From Corylus avellana (lineage: Eukaryota; Streptophyta; Magnoliopsida; Fagales; Betulaceae): 64,000 bases of DNA. Of the stretch, positions 1 through 12,081 are shown one piece after another (within the stretch, counting starts at the first letter, position 1; each line of letters starts with the position of its first letter). The stretch spans positions 38,589,142-38,653,141 of the forward strand of contig NC_081541.1 in assembly GCF_901000735.1 (NCBI RefSeq), read 5' to 3'. The translations under genes and the position numbers were made by a program. Under the pieces are notes generated by a model. The model was not told where the DNA came from, made no database searches, and was given only the letters and a program-made list of their open reading frames with translations.

Positions 1-1995
1 TCTAAATTTATATACCAGAAACCAATAACATCAAACATCTTGACAACATACTTCTCTGCAAACTGTAAGACAACTTTCAGACAAGATTACAAGGACCATG
101 CTGTGACTCGTGATGGCAGCAGCAGTTAATTTCACTAATAGATGGAAAAAATCTCCACGACAAAATAAACCACTATTTGCCGTAATATACAACCAAAAAA
201 ATAATAAAAAAAAACAAACAAACAAACACCTTACCTTGGCAAGCAGATTTTTTTTTTCCAGTTCCAGGTGCTCCAGTCAAAAACATTCCCTGCAAATAAG
301 TATGTGTGAGGCTCTATAATATAGAAATAACCAAACCAAAATAAGCGCACACCAAAAATAAAAAAATAAAAAAGAGCACAAGAAAAGCCATGACAACAAA
401 CCTTTATTGAGTAACTAGATTCTACAATTGTATTACATGGTAAGTGGGGTAAGTTAGAAAATGAAATCAAATCATTTAGGACAAAAAACCATGACATATA
501 TATATATCAAAGCTAATATGAAAAATATCCTAAATATTCTAACATATACCATAGCAAGCAATTTCTACCTTAATAGTAAAAACTATATATATGATGATAA
601 TATGGTTGAATGATGTTCTAGAGTGTCTATAGTAGACCTAATGTATGCTTACAAGTTACAAGGGAAAAAATAATAATAATAATTGGTGGGTCCAAATATG
701 ATTTTGTTATTAATATTTAGAAGTGTTGTGGGTCGTTTAAGGACAAACGCATGTCCATGTCTTATGCTTTATGCTTGTGTTACATTAATTTCTTGTAAGG
801 AGTCTGTTGAGAAGTTGTAGTTGATTAGATGAATTGAATAGGGGAGATTCTTCCAACTCGTGGTTTTATGCATTCTGTTAGCCTCATCCAATTATGGAGA
901 AAATCCTGTAAAGATGTACACAGCTGGTGAGAATTTCTTTTAGGGATTCTTTATCCGTTATCATAATTGGCATCCCAGAAACATGATTCTCATTCTCTTA
1001 ATCCATTAATGTATTACTAATCTGTACCCAATTGTCTAAGCAAACACAAACCCACATGTTGCTGCAGTGAGCACTTCTAAAGGTAAAGCCACTGTCTTTG
1101 GTGATAAAAGTGATACATATATAATAATGTATGACAGCCAAAAAAGAAATAAAGAAAGAAGGAAAAAAGATTGTTACGGCCAAGGGCCTAAACAAAGCAA
1201 ACACCATAAATAACAAGTTATATAATTAAGAGAGTGTGCTTGAACTTTACATATTCTCTACAGATTTTGTTCCCCATACTCGGAATACCAATGCTAAGCA
1301 TGGTATTAACAATTTGCTTAGTTTCTGATAAAAAGGAATAATTTAACACTCTTTAGCTGGGGAAAAAAAAAACCTACGAAGATAAAGGAAGATCCTTCAA
1401 TCCTACATTTTCCAACGATGTATAGTTCCTAACAAAACTCACTGCCCTTTGTAGAATTACCTGGCACAATTGAGATGCCCCTTTTCTCATATACCAAACA
1501 GCAGAAAATTAATGGAATTCAAATTGAATTTTACCCATTAGACCTCAAACTTCCCCACAACCAAACAACGCCTATTATTCTGAATCTCAAATATCCAGCC
1601 ATTATTTGAAACCCCAGAACCCCAAACCCCACCTTTCATCAGTTTTCTCAGCACCCAAGCAAGGATTAACATTTAGAAGAAAAAAATAAAAATAAATAAA
1701 AATAAAAAGGTCAGTAATATTTAGTGAATATTGCGTGACATCTAGCCTTGGGCTTTTAACCAAACTGGTCTTAAAATCAAATTTCACCCCAAAATAGATT
1801 CCTAAAGCTTGGGAGACATACATACCTGGGAGAACTCAAGCAATCGCAGATTTGGATCTGAAAACCACCGGAGATTTTCAATTGATTCACGCGCAATATG
1901 CGAAAATTAGACAAGGGAGAAAATGTACCGCCAGAGATGGATCGCTGAGTCGCCGGAGACGAGTCGAGGATGAGAGAGAGAGAGAGATGGGCGTG
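1..1995 (-). CDS. Possible 5' part of an unidentified minus-strand gene with a P-loop-like exon (partial)
   Basis: This is a tentative gene model built from splice signals on the minus strand. A CT-rich exon at about 1995-1826 has no ATG and ends in a good donor (CCCAG then GTATG), as a 5' leader exon would. An exon at 289-235 follows a TTTGCAG acceptor. Its ATG at 286-284 opens MFLTGAPGTGKKKSACQ, and a GTAAGG donor follows. Joining it to an acceptor at 57-56 continues in frame through 55-1 (EKYVVKMFDVIGFWYINL) to the window edge. GAPGTGK looks like a Walker A nucleotide-binding loop, but the residue after GK is Lys rather than Ser/Thr because of a ten-A run. That could be an in-frame expansion, a frameshift or decay. 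I do not recognise the family. Exons between 300 and 1825 may be missed. It could also be a pseudogene. Confidence 0.3.
300..1825. other. AT-rich stretch, probably intron of the leftmost gene
   Basis: No convincing exon, RNA gene or complete mobile element is visible here. Short reading frames on both strands are low-complexity and lack codon structure. If the leftmost minus-strand gene is real, this is its first intron. Confidence 0.3.
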
Positions 1996-2154
1996 ATATT
2001 AGGCTAAAAAGATAGTCGAGTGACTCGAGTGAGAAAAAAAATGAGGGAAATTGAATTTTCGTGCGAAGCATGTAGCACCAATGGTCAATGGATCCGCCAA
2101 AATTTTCTCTAAAACGGGATCGTTTGGCTACCAGTGATATTAATTTATAGATAG

Positions 2155-2573
2155 AAGGGAAAATTATAATTTACCCCCAAAATTGACAGCGTTTTTTAAT
2201 TCGAAGACTAAAGTTTCAATTTTTACAATCTACCTCTTCAATGTTTCAATTTTTTTCAATTCGACTAATATTATCCCAAATTTTTCATTTTGCCCCTAAT
2301 TTTTATTTATTTTTTTTATTTTTTATGAAAAATAAATAAATAAATACATTTGGGGGTGCAAAAATGGCCAGATGGCCAAAGGGGTGGCTACTGCCGCCCC
2401 GAATTTTTTTTAAAATTTTTTATAAAAAAAATAAAAAAATAAAAATGATGGGCAATATGGAAAGTTTTGGATACAATTGGTCAAATTACAAAAATTTGGA
2501 ACTTTGGGGAGGTTGGATTGCAAAAATTGAAACTTTGATATTCGAATTGAAAAACGCTGTCAACTTTGGGGGG
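2155..2573. mobile_element. Long-TIR foldback MITE, 3' end lost in the assembly gap
   Basis: The left arm (AAAATTATAATTTACCCCC, then TTGACAGCG) is the inverse of the right arm that runs into the gap (AACGCTGTCAACTTTGGGG). The whole element is closely similar to the complete copy at 50188-50598. Its centre contains a short GC-rich core (TGGCCAGATGGCCAAAGG) between A/T runs. It encodes no protein. Confidence 0.75.
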
Positions 2574-2673
2574 NNNNNNNNNNNNNNNNNNNNNNNNNNN
2601 NNNNNNNNNNNNNNNNNNNNNNNNNNNNNNNNNNNNNNNNNNNNNNNNNNNNNNNNNNNNNNNNNNNNNNNNN
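2574..2673. other. Assembly gap of exactly 100 N
   Basis: One hundred consecutive N. This round number is normally a placeholder for a gap of unknown size, so distances across it are not reliable. Confidence 0.98.
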
Positions 2674-2870
2674 GTCCCTTAACATGTGAAAAGCCCATAT
2701 TTTTTTTAATAACAAGTGTTTCTCACATGTTTTTTTAATCACTTAGTAATTTATTAGACCGACATGTAGCTAATTGCTACAAACCAATTTATAGCCAATT
2801 TTTGTCTTCTTTTTTTTTCATATTAGTAAACGCTGATAATTATACTGTCTGCGTCCACATATACTAGTCC

Positions 2871-3042
2871 GAAAATGGATCCTCTCCATTTCACTTGAAA
2901 TTGAGAGTATTCATTTAGTAATTAGAAGGACATACTTGTCCAAAACATTTCACCCAAAAAATAATTGGACAATATTACTCCCCTAAATGCACTAAATAAA
3001 TTATCTCTATTTCACTTAAAATGGAGAGGATCTTTTTCCGCA
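2871..3042. mobile_element. Small TIR element (MITE, about 170 bp)
   Basis: The ends are inverted repeats of about 35 bp around GATCCTCTCCATTT and its inverse AAATGGAGAGGATC. Near-identical flanks ACTAGTCC and ATTAGTCC suggest an 8-bp target duplication, as hAT-like elements make. The related sequence at 22440-22460 lacks this insert, giving an empty-site comparison. Confidence 0.65.
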
Positions 3043-3490
3043 ATTAGTCCACGCTAATAGTAGTTCTCAATATTTTACTGAACATCTAATCCAATATTCT
3101 AGTGCATTGGTCTAATCGATCGAACTAATGCACTATAATCAATATGATGTTTGATTGAACCTTCAATTATGTCAAGTGTGATTATATCATAATCGATCGA
3201 ACTAATCGCTATGATCGATCAAATGTTCAATTGATCCTTCGATTTTATCACAATCAATAAGATTAGTGCACTGATCGATTAGTTAGTGACTTATGAGAAG
3301 GATGAAGTTTGACTAAGTTGAGATGGAGAATACTCAACATTTCTCAACTTACATGATGTATTTGGACTTTGTGAGAAGAACAAGAATAAACCCCAATGGG
3401 TTACGGTGAAAGTGATGATAGACATCATCGTATCAAGTGGTGATAGAAATTATCATAATCAATGATCTTGTAGAAAAAAGCAAACATAAC

Positions 3491-4019
3491 ATGATTTTTT
3501 TTTTTTTTTTTTTTTTGTTGCCACCCCTTCCTTATTTTTTTAATATTTCTTGTTTTTCTCATTGTTATGAGACATTTGACAACCTAGTAGCTTTTGATTG
3601 GTTTAACATGAAATTTTGTTAGCTTTATTGACGGAAGATAGATGAATGTACTGTCTCTATATTTATCCAAAAGCAAGGTAACAGTGGCAGATACAAAGGG
3701 GGCAGGCAGGGGCACCCGTCCCTCCAAAAAATTTTGATTTTTTTTTTTTCAGAGGATATTTTTTTAGTTTTCTTGACCCTAACCCCTATTCCTCTTTTTC
3801 CTGCCCCTACTCTTCTTCTTCTGCCCCTCCTAATACGAATTCCTAGATAAAGATAACCATCTATGATACAAAATAAAACATAGGTACAAAAACAAAATAA
3901 AGTCGTTAAAACTAATAACTGAAATGGCATTTAACACAAAAAAATAAATAAAACATAAAACTTTACTAATACTATAAGAATAATAAATTTTTTTCTATCG
4001 GCTTATATGATTTTTTTTT
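3491..4019. other. Intergenic AT-rich DNA
   Basis: Poly-T runs and a pyrimidine/purine-biased segment near 3700-3850. The open frame on the minus strand here is low-complexity. No gene or element boundary can be supported. Confidence 0.5.
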
Positions 4020-4312
4020 TTTTTACAGAGTCAATAGCGTAGACTTTCACCTATTAGCAATTTATCAGCATCGACTATTGCATGTTGATGCTAAAAATAG
4101 CTCATCAGCAACAACTTCTCAGCCGACACCGATGCTTTCCAATTTTTAATTTCTTTAGTAGAGCATCAATACCGTTGACAAAAAGTGGACAATGTTAGAG
4201 TCGACTCCAAAGCCAACGCTAATATTAACGTGTTTTTAGCATTAAGGTTGACTATATATTAGCATCCATCGTAAAATATCGCCGCTAATAGATGAATTTC
4301 TTGTACAGTGTA
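4020..4312. mobile_element. CACTA-like terminal/subterminal remnant
   Basis: Many short, mutually inverted words of the CAGCATCGAC/GTCGACTC/GCGTAGAC type occur across about 280 bp. The stretch ends near 4310 in TTTCTTGTACAGTG, close to the inverse of the usual plant CACTA terminus (CACTACAAGAAA). No transposase or second end is visible nearby. A degenerate non-autonomous piece is most likely. Confidence 0.45.
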
Positions 4313-4450
4313 ATTATGTGTTTATCTAGGTTGCCCATCCACACAAAAAATTCTAATTCCGGCTCATATCCATTCTGTGTTTACTAAACGCCACAGAAAA
4401 GATTGCCATCTTGTACCATTTCCTGTAGCACACTAACCCGAACGATGTTA

Positions 4451-4796
4451 GGCTTTGTTTGGCAACCATTTCCATCCCTTCATTACTATTCAATACATAA
4501 TTTTCCTAAAAAAAATTAACATTAAAATATTCTAAATTTTATCACGTTTTATATTACATAATTTACTTTTTATTACTATTCAAATAAAAAAAATTATTAC
4601 AAAACAAAACTTTTTTCACTTTGAAAAATTCTACACTTTCCAAAAAATTCTCCAAAATTTACTCCTAAAATGATATGTCACAGTCCTATACAGCTGTTAT
4701 TGTGAAGAATGTGTCATTTGGAAAGCAATTTAAAAATTAAAAATTAAAAAAAAAAAATTTGAAAAGTGAAACATTCCTCTTCGCCAAACAAGATCT
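4451..4796. mobile_element. hAT-like MITE
   Basis: The left end reads GGCTTTGTTTGGCAACC and the right end is its imperfect inverse (CGCCAAACAAGATC). This GTTTGG-type terminus is common in non-autonomous plant hAT elements. The interior is AT-rich and non-coding. I could not settle a target duplication. Confidence 0.5.
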
Positions 4797-6543
4797 ATCT
4801 CTGGAAGTCCCTGGCGCGTTGGGTTGTGAGTTGTGAATATGGTATAGGATGACCAATTGTTCATATGTCAAATCATTACAAAGGTGGAGGAAGTTGAAAC
4901 AAAAGTAAATTTGACGAAATGTCTAGCTCCTCCAATACAAACACTTTCTTTTCTAGTCCATGTCTTTTCGTGCTGCCTTTTATCCTTAACTTTCATTGGT
5001 TTTTTTTTTTTTTTTTTTCTTTGAGGGGGTGGGGTTGGGGCGTTAAGTTACTTTCATGTATACTGTTGTTGTCAGCCAATAAGGTAAAGTGTACTATGTT
5101 TTTGTGTCACATGTGGCTTTTTCTAAGCAAAGTCTAAAGTTGTTTTTTACTTTATTTTAGCTTTAGCTTTAGCTTCGCTTGACATTGAACCATTAACACG
5201 GTCAAAGCAACTACTTGACTATTTGCCTGTGGAGGTCACTTTCTTGTTTTGTCCATTTCTTTCTCAAATTTGAGGAAAATCAACTAAAAATATTCTAAGA
5301 ATATTGGAATATCCAATTTCTCAATTTCAATATACCATATTAATAGTTCACTACGCTGATGTGGTAGGGTTTAGTAGCCATTAGATATACCCAAATGACT
5401 ACTAGACCGAGACACATTAGAATAGTAAAATAAAGGTGAAATATTGGTGTTGTATATAGCATTATTCCATAATAAATGTACCTAAGACGAGTGTGGGATT
5501 ATACGGATTACATTCCAGATAAAATATATTTTTACTAGCATTGGTGCAAAGAATAAGTTTTTCTGAATAAAAAATTTTAAGCTAGTACGAGGAGAACAAT
5601 TATCTCAAAGTATTGTGACATGTTAAGAATGGAATGTTACGATAGTAATTGTAATGCCCTACACTAAATTAGGATTAAGGGCACCTTAATTAGTGCGTAA
5701 GTAATACAATAGAGTTGGACTTACGCAATTACTTTTTCACTTGTAAAATATCTCGATGTTTTGCAATCTAGCAGGTTATCGAGTAGGTAAAATTGAGTGA
5801 GATTGAAGATACTAAGAGAAAAGCTCGTGCAGATAGGTTGGCATAGCATAGTATAGACAATAATGTTTATTGTAAATTAATTTCTCTTGGAAGCTCTGTG
5901 TATTTGATGATAGATGATATTGTTGTGGTTATTTAGTATTCGGCTTAAATCATTGTTTTTTCCACTTTTGGCTATATTTTGCTCTAATATTTGGTGTTTA
6001 AGTTAATAATTCCATCTAATTACAAATTAATCAGTGTAGAAGCACTACAAGCTAGTAACACTCCAAATTAATTTCCTCAATTAAATAATTTTGAAAGCGT
6101 TACATGCATGAGCCCCCACTATAAGTGGAAGGTGCATGTTAGTATATGGAACAGTGTTTACCCATTGTGGGTTGGATCCACCATATTATCTCTTGAATAT
6201 TTAAGTAGTCTATTTAATTACCATGATCGTATCTCTTGATTTATCCAAGAGTCGTGTCTCTAGATTGGCTATAAATAACCAATGGAAGAGTAATTAAGTT
6301 TATTGAACGCTAGTACTTTGAATTCTTTCAACATCTTGGATGTGAAAGGAATTACTAGGTAGTCTAGAGCACTTCCAAAGATCCTAGTTTGCGAGTTCTA
6401 TTATGTAAAAGGTGCACACAAATTAAAAGAGCTTTTTTTTAAAAGCATGCTGAAAATGATGGCAGTGCCTTTCTAAGAAATGCAGGGCCATTTCTTTGTT
6501 AACAGTAAGTCTAGCATGAAATTTGAATATTTAGTAGTTTATA

Positions 6544-6933
6544 GGAAAAAAAGGGCCCCCCAAATTACCAGTAATTTACAATTTAGCCCCATAATGTTCA
6601 AAATGTAATAAAATAGCACCAAAACTATTAGCTAGTTGCAATTTGGCCACTCCGTTAGTCATCACTGTCAAATAGGATGAAAAATTCAATACGACGTTAT
6701 TTTGGCAAGATTAAGTTAAAATTGATTTTTTTTTCTCAAAATGGCATTTTAGTAACTTAACCTTGCCAAAACAACGTCGTATTGAATTTTTCATCCTATT
6801 TGACGGTGATGATTAACAGAGTGGCCAAATTGTAACTGGTCAGTAGTTTAGATGATTACTTTATCACTTTTTGAACATTAAAAAGCTAAAATAAAAATGA
6901 CTGATAGTTTGGGGGCTAAATTATATTTTTCCC
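6544..6933. mobile_element. Foldback MITE upstream of transporter copy 1
   Basis: A 390-bp element whose arms are inverse to each other. The left arm contains TTTAGCCCC...TTCAATACGACGTTATTTTGG; the right arm contains CCAAAACAACGTCGTATTGAA...GGGGGCTAAA. It lies about 340 bp upstream of the start codon and about 260 bp upstream of the TATA-like box, so it may form part of the promoter. No coding capacity. Confidence 0.8.
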
Positions 6934-7191
6934 TTATATACATCGACCAGACTTGACCATAACAATAGTAATATTTCTTTCTAATACTGTCCTTTTTTCT
7001 CTCTACACTAGATGATCTTAAAGAGAATATATAGTAGACAGATTGTTGTTCAACAACTGTACTCTTTGCCTTTTCCATGTTCTTTATTAATGGTTAATCC
7101 ACCATGATGTTTGAATATCCACAACTCTATAATGAACCACTAGATAATTAGACCATGCCCAATAATTTTTGTTTCCTTCTTACGCTGCGCT

Positions 7192-7199
7192 TATAAATA
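7192..7199 (+). promoter_or_regulatory. TATA box candidate of transporter copy 1
   Basis: TATAAATA in the context GCTTATAAATAG, 85 bp upstream of the ATG at 7277, with a GA-rich leader between. The spacing suits a transcription start near 7225. Confidence 0.55.
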
Positions 7200-7276
7200 G
7201 CTTTTGTTGCACAGATGTTATCTTCATTCATTCACCAACGTCTTGGAGAGAGCGAGCGAGAGAGAGAGAGAGAGAG

Positions 7277-10200
7277 ATGTCAGGTGACAAGGAAAATACT
7301 GTTCTTGACCCTCCAAAACAGCTCGATGCTGGAGCTTTGTTTGTCCTCAAATCCAGAGGTTAGCAATTCTTTTTTCCTTCTTTGTTTCCAAATTTCTATA
7401 TATAATTTCCCAAGTTGATGAAATAAAATTCTATCTTTTTTTGAGGTAATTAGGGTCATGGTTGCACTGTGGGTATCATTTGACGACGTCTATCGTGGCT
7501 CCGGCGCTTCTGAGTCTTCCCTTTGCGCTGGCCTTGCTAGGGTGGGTTGGGGGAGCTGTTTGCCTTATTCTTGCAGGTTTGGTGACTTTCTATTCCTATA
7601 ATCTTCTGTCTATGGTGTTGGAGCACCATGCACAGCTTGGTCACCGCCAACTTCGGTTTCGGGACATGGCTAGAGATATTTTAGGTGAGTAATCTCCTAC
7701 CAACCTTTTTCCATGTTCAAGATAAATAATAATAATACGAATTTATTTTAAAAATAAAATAAAAAACCCTGAGATTTGTCTGTTGGCTTAAGTAGTTAAG
7801 CCGACAGGATGCTAACTTGTGGGGGTTATATGCGTTGGCAGGACCTGCATGGGGCAAATATGTTGTTGGGCCACTTCAATTTGGGATATGTTACGGCGCT
7901 GTAATTTCTGGTTGTCTTCTAGGTGGGCAGAGCCTTAAGGTTCGTGTCTTTCTCCCATTTAAACCCTTTCAGAAATCTCAATCAAAACTAATCATACATT
8001 GAATATTGATTGAAACAATGCTTATCAAAAACTATAACCTATTTATTCAAAAATCATCATCAAACCTATAAAATTCAACCTAAAAGCTTTAAGTAAACAA
8101 CAAACCCACACATTAAACTACGAAAATTCCTCGTAAGTAGTAGTTAAATAATACGCAAACATGTTGATTCTTCTTCTTCTTATTCTTCGAAAGAAAGTGG
8201 GTGGAAGCAACTCAAGTACAAATATTTACATGTCTAATTTTCATTTGAATACAAGAAGCATCGATCGATTGGTACCTCATCGATCTCATCGATATTCCTT
8301 CGTTAGGGTAGTGTTAGCATTGATTGATCGATGGTCTAGATCAATTGGTCGTTCCCCACTGAATCACACTAAATTCAAAAAAAAAAAATTCTCATTCTCT
8401 CCCATTTAGGCACTTAAAACCAACTCCAACATACCTTGGCAATAATTAGAGCACACTTAACCTTAATTAAAGAGCGGAGTGTTACACACCATGAGCTTCT
8501 AAGAGTTGGATATTACTGAAAGGTTGTTGCTTGTACCGGTTCCAAAAGAGAGCTGGGATGATTCATAGGGTTATAATTTTGTATTGGTAGCATTAAGTTT
8601 TTAGGATAAATAATAATTTAACATTGTATTAAAGCAAAAGTCATAAGTTTTAACTTTGTTTCCATTATTCACCTCTCATTTCAATTAAATGTTCATAGCT
8701 AGGAAGAGTACATATTAGAATATCAATTAAATTATTAAATTTACCCATTTTATCTGCTTCAACTTTAGGATAAACTAGAAGGTCTAGAAAAAAAAAAAAA
8801 ATGCCAAAACAAGTCTACTGACATGATGGAACCGAAATGTCAGTAGATTGAGAATCTATAATTTGTTTAATTACTAATTAAGTCTTTATTTATTTTTTAT
8901 TTTTTCCTTTTGGCATGAATGCAGTTCATTTATTTGCTCTCAAACCCAAATGGGACGATGAAGCTTTACTTGTTCATAATTATATTTGGAGTCCTAATGC
9001 TGTCGTTAGCCCAAATTCCATCCTTTCACTCCCTCAGGCATATCAATCTCGTCTCTCTTACCTTTGCTCTTGCTTACAGCGCTTGCGTCACAGCCGGTTC
9101 AATATACATAGGTAACTGTACTTCAAAAGATAATTACATAAAAAACATTTCTTTGTATTATTGTGTATATGTATATATACATATATACATACACTTCTTT
9201 GACAGGACATTCCAAGAACGCCCCTACTAGAGACTACTCCGTAAATGGCTCTGGAGAAATTCGTGTTTTTGGTGCTGCCAACGCTGTTTCAATCATTGCC
9301 ACCACGTATGCCTGTGGAATTGTCCCTGAAATACAGGTATATATACTTCATCAGCCACTATACATTCATTTGTTGCTAAGAAAATTTGTTGAAAATCGAC
9401 AGCGGAAAAAACTGGAGAATCCTCTTTTAAATTCCAAGTTTTGGTTAAATTGTGATTTGATTGGCATCTAATTTTGGGTGTGTGATAGAAAAAATTTCAC
9501 ATTTTTATTTACGCTTTCAAACTTTAAAAAGTCACATTAAGGCCTCTTGAACTATTACCACGTATTAAATTATACATTTTTACATTTTTATCCGCAAGTA
9601 CCTTGGAAGTCATTAAAAAAAAAAAAACACATTTAAAAAAAAAAAATTATGCGGCTAATATGAAAAGGGTCACCCTTTTTTGTTTATTTTTTAAAATATT
9701 TTTAATATTTTTTTCAAATGGTCATTATTTTGTTATACTACTAAAAAGACAAGGTTTAGTGACACCTTCAATAGCTAGGGTCATTTTAATAAAAACGCCC
9801 CCATATTCATATGGGAGTGTTTTACTGTGCAAACACCGACACTAAAGAGTGGGGACGTTTGAACATTTGAGCGACTCCTATTTTTGGGTCGTTTTACTGT
9901 GCAAACGACCGCACTAAAATGTGGAGGCGCTTGTATTAAAAAAACAAAAAGCGCCTCCTTTTCCAGCTAACTACTTTAAAGTAGGGACGTTTCAAGCGTC
10001 CCTAATAACTTTTGAAAATTTGCCACTCAAAATCGCTTATAAGTGACACCACACACTAGAAAACACTACAATTTCCCTCTCACTCACCCACACACTAAAA
10101 ATTCAAAAATAATAATAATAATAATAATAATAATAATTCTTTTTAAAAAGAGAGAAAAATTAGGGGGAGGCCCGAATGGCCACCCCCACCTCAAGGGTGG

Positions 10201-12081
10201 CTCGCAAGCCACCCCAAAGGTGGCCGGAGCCACCTTTTTTTAAAATATTTATTTATTTATTTTAATTTTTGTATAAATAAATTTAATTTTGGTTTTTTTT
10301 TTTTTGCGGGGGTTTTATAAAAAAGTAGGGGCACGTGTACTGTGCAAGCGCTCCTTTTTGTCTTTCAACTTTAATGTTAAGACAATATTACCTATCATTT
10401 TACACTAAATGGATACTCTCAATTTCAACTGAAATTGGGAGGATCATGTTCCTTTGGAAAATGGGGCGCTTGCAGAGTGCCAAGCACCCCTACTTCCAAA
10501 AGGGGACGCTTGGCCTAAAATGTCCTCAATTGGAAGTGTTTTTCACTGTACAAACGCCTATAAATTTGAATCCAAACACTATGATTTGAGTCATTTGTCA
10601 AGTGCCCCTATTCAAGCGTTTCTAAATGTATGGGGACCTTTTTTAAGCCTAAAACACCCCACAAAGCATGTCACTAAATCTAGTTTCTTTTGTTATAGTT
10701 AATTAATAACTTTTAAGGGTATTTCAGAGAAAAAAAATTTATAAGTGTTTATTTGACATGCAGTGGTAGTATGGATCCCGATGTCACTTTAAGTCTACAA
10801 TCTATATACGTAAATGAAAATGTGGTAATAATTAAGGAGGCTAAAGTATATTTTTCTAAAAAAAAAAATTTAGATTCTAAACGAGTCAATGCTAGCTAGT
10901 GGTTAATTATATGTTGGGAAAAGAACTAAATTGCCTTAGATTTTTTTCGATTTGCAGGCAACTATAGCAGCTCCCGTGAAGGGCAAGATGTTGAAAGGTT
11001 TATGCATCTGCTACGCTGTTATAGCCATGACTTTTTTCAGCGTGGCAATATCCGGGTACTGGGCATTTGGGAATCAGGCTAAGGGCACTATTCTTGCAAA
11101 TTTCATGGGCAATGGAATGCATTTGCTTCCAACTTGGTTTCTCTTGATGACCAATGTTTTCACCCTTTTGCAAACATCGGCTGTCTCTGTGGTAATTAAG
11201 TCCAACTCACCACTATTTTGCCTCACAATTCCTAAAGATTATGGCCGTTAAATCTACTACAGACCAAGCATTTTCCATTTTGAATATCACTAAAACAAGA
11301 ATATTTCACAATAATATATATATTGAAGACAACTCTCTTACAAATTATTAATTATTTATATCGAGAAAGAAAACGTTGAAAATTGCTTATTTGACATTGA
11401 CATTAGGTGATGACATGAACGCTGATGTGTCAAATGGCAAATAGCTGCAAACTGTTAACTTTGACAGTAAAGTAATACAATAACCTATTTTAAATCTGAA
11501 TAAAATCTAAAAACTTTATTTTTTAAATTAGAAACCCAATGACTAAATTCAAATAAAATGAAAACTTATGGACTAAATACAATTTTTCCCCTAATTATAA
11601 AACAATATTAATATGTAAAGAATCATGTTTTAAAATATTCTTTCATACGATATTCGAATTTTCTAAAGCATTCGTTATATTATATATATGCTGCTTGCAG
11701 GTTTACTTGCAACCAACAAACGAAGTGTTTGAGAAGTTGTTTGCAGACCCCAAAATGGATCAGTTTTCCATTCGAAATATTGTGCCAAGATTGATTTTCC
11801 GGTCGATGTCAGTGATTATAGGTACAACCTTTGCTGCAATGCTGCCATTTTTTGGAGATATCATGGCACTTTTGGGGGCATTTGGGTGCATTCCTCTTGA
11901 TTTTATTTTCCCAATGGTTTTCTACAATGTGACTTTCAAGCCCTCAAAGCGTGGCCTTGTTTTCTGGGGCAACACATTGATAGCAGTAGCTTCCTCAGTG
12001 TTATCCATGGTAGGTGCAGTAGCATCTGTTCGACAAATTGTTCTTGATGCCAAAACATATCGTTTGTTTGCCAACATATGA
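7277..12081 (+). CDS. GABA transporter 1-like amino-acid permease (AAAP family), copy 1
   Basis: A complete gene for a 447-residue multi-pass membrane protein of the plant AAAP/Aa_trans family, closest by eye to Arabidopsis GAT1 (proton-coupled GABA uptake at the plasma membrane). Seven exons join in frame: 7277-7358, 7454-7684, 7842-7939, 8925-9111, 9206-9336, 10958-11191 and 11701-12081, all with GT-AG borders. Family landmarks are LTTSIVAPALLSLPFA near the N-terminus, LRFRDMARDILGPAWGKY, LAQIPSFHSLRHIN, IIATTYACGIVPEIQATI, SGYWAFGNQAKG, QPTNEVFE and MLPFFGDIMALLGAFG. Length and hydrophobic segments fit about 11 membrane helices. The start follows a (GA)n leader and opens MSGDKENTVLDPPKQLDAGA, as in GAT1-type proteins. 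No stop, frameshift or missing exon is seen. Substrate is inferred from family resemblance only; other neutral amino acids are possible. Confidence 0.9.
9486..10862. mobile_element. Foldback-type insertion filling intron 5 of transporter copy 1
   Basis: The outer ends are diverged inverses: AAGGCCTCTTGAACTATTACCAC on the left, and GTGGTAATAATTAAGGAGGC on the right. The interior holds many inverted short words (GGACGCTTG, GCGCTTGCA, AAGCGCTCC) and a GC-rich core at 10165-10235 with GGTGGC/GCCACC units. It accounts for most of a 1.6 kb intron and has no reading frame of note. It could be a composite of two elements. Confidence 0.45.

Larger units (their letters stand above)
2068..3490 (+). repeat. 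Diverged copy of the sequence that flanks the transporter repeat at 22320-23290
   Basis: Blocks at 2068-2150, 2760-2870 and 3045-3490 match, in the same order and with many substitutions, the sequence at 22320-22464 and 22700-23290. Shared landmarks include the text around CAAAATTTTC.CTAAAACGGG, ACGCTGATAATTATACT and CTAATAGTAGTTCT, and the GATGAAGTTTG...AGACATCAT stretch. The 2068 copy is interrupted by a foldback element plus the assembly gap (2155 to about 2750) and by a small MITE (2871-3042). The match is either an older segmental duplication or two copies of one degenerate transposon; the CGACGCTAATA-type words suggest CACTA subterminal repeats. Confidence 0.6.

Noticed and set aside
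6878..7078. Minus-strand 66-codon frame repeated at 15481-15681
   Set aside because: It overlaps the right arm of the promoter MITE and the transporter promoter, and is duplicated only because the whole unit is. No domain or codon structure.
8161..8409. 82-codon plus frame in transporter intron 3 (and copy at 16762)
   Set aside because: Lies between exon 3 and exon 4 of a well-supported gene. It is built on CGATCGATT repeats and ends in an A run.
10043..10589. Open frames in the intron-5 insertion of the transporter
   Set aside because: They are products of ATA repeats and the GC-rich core of a foldback element, with no homology sense.
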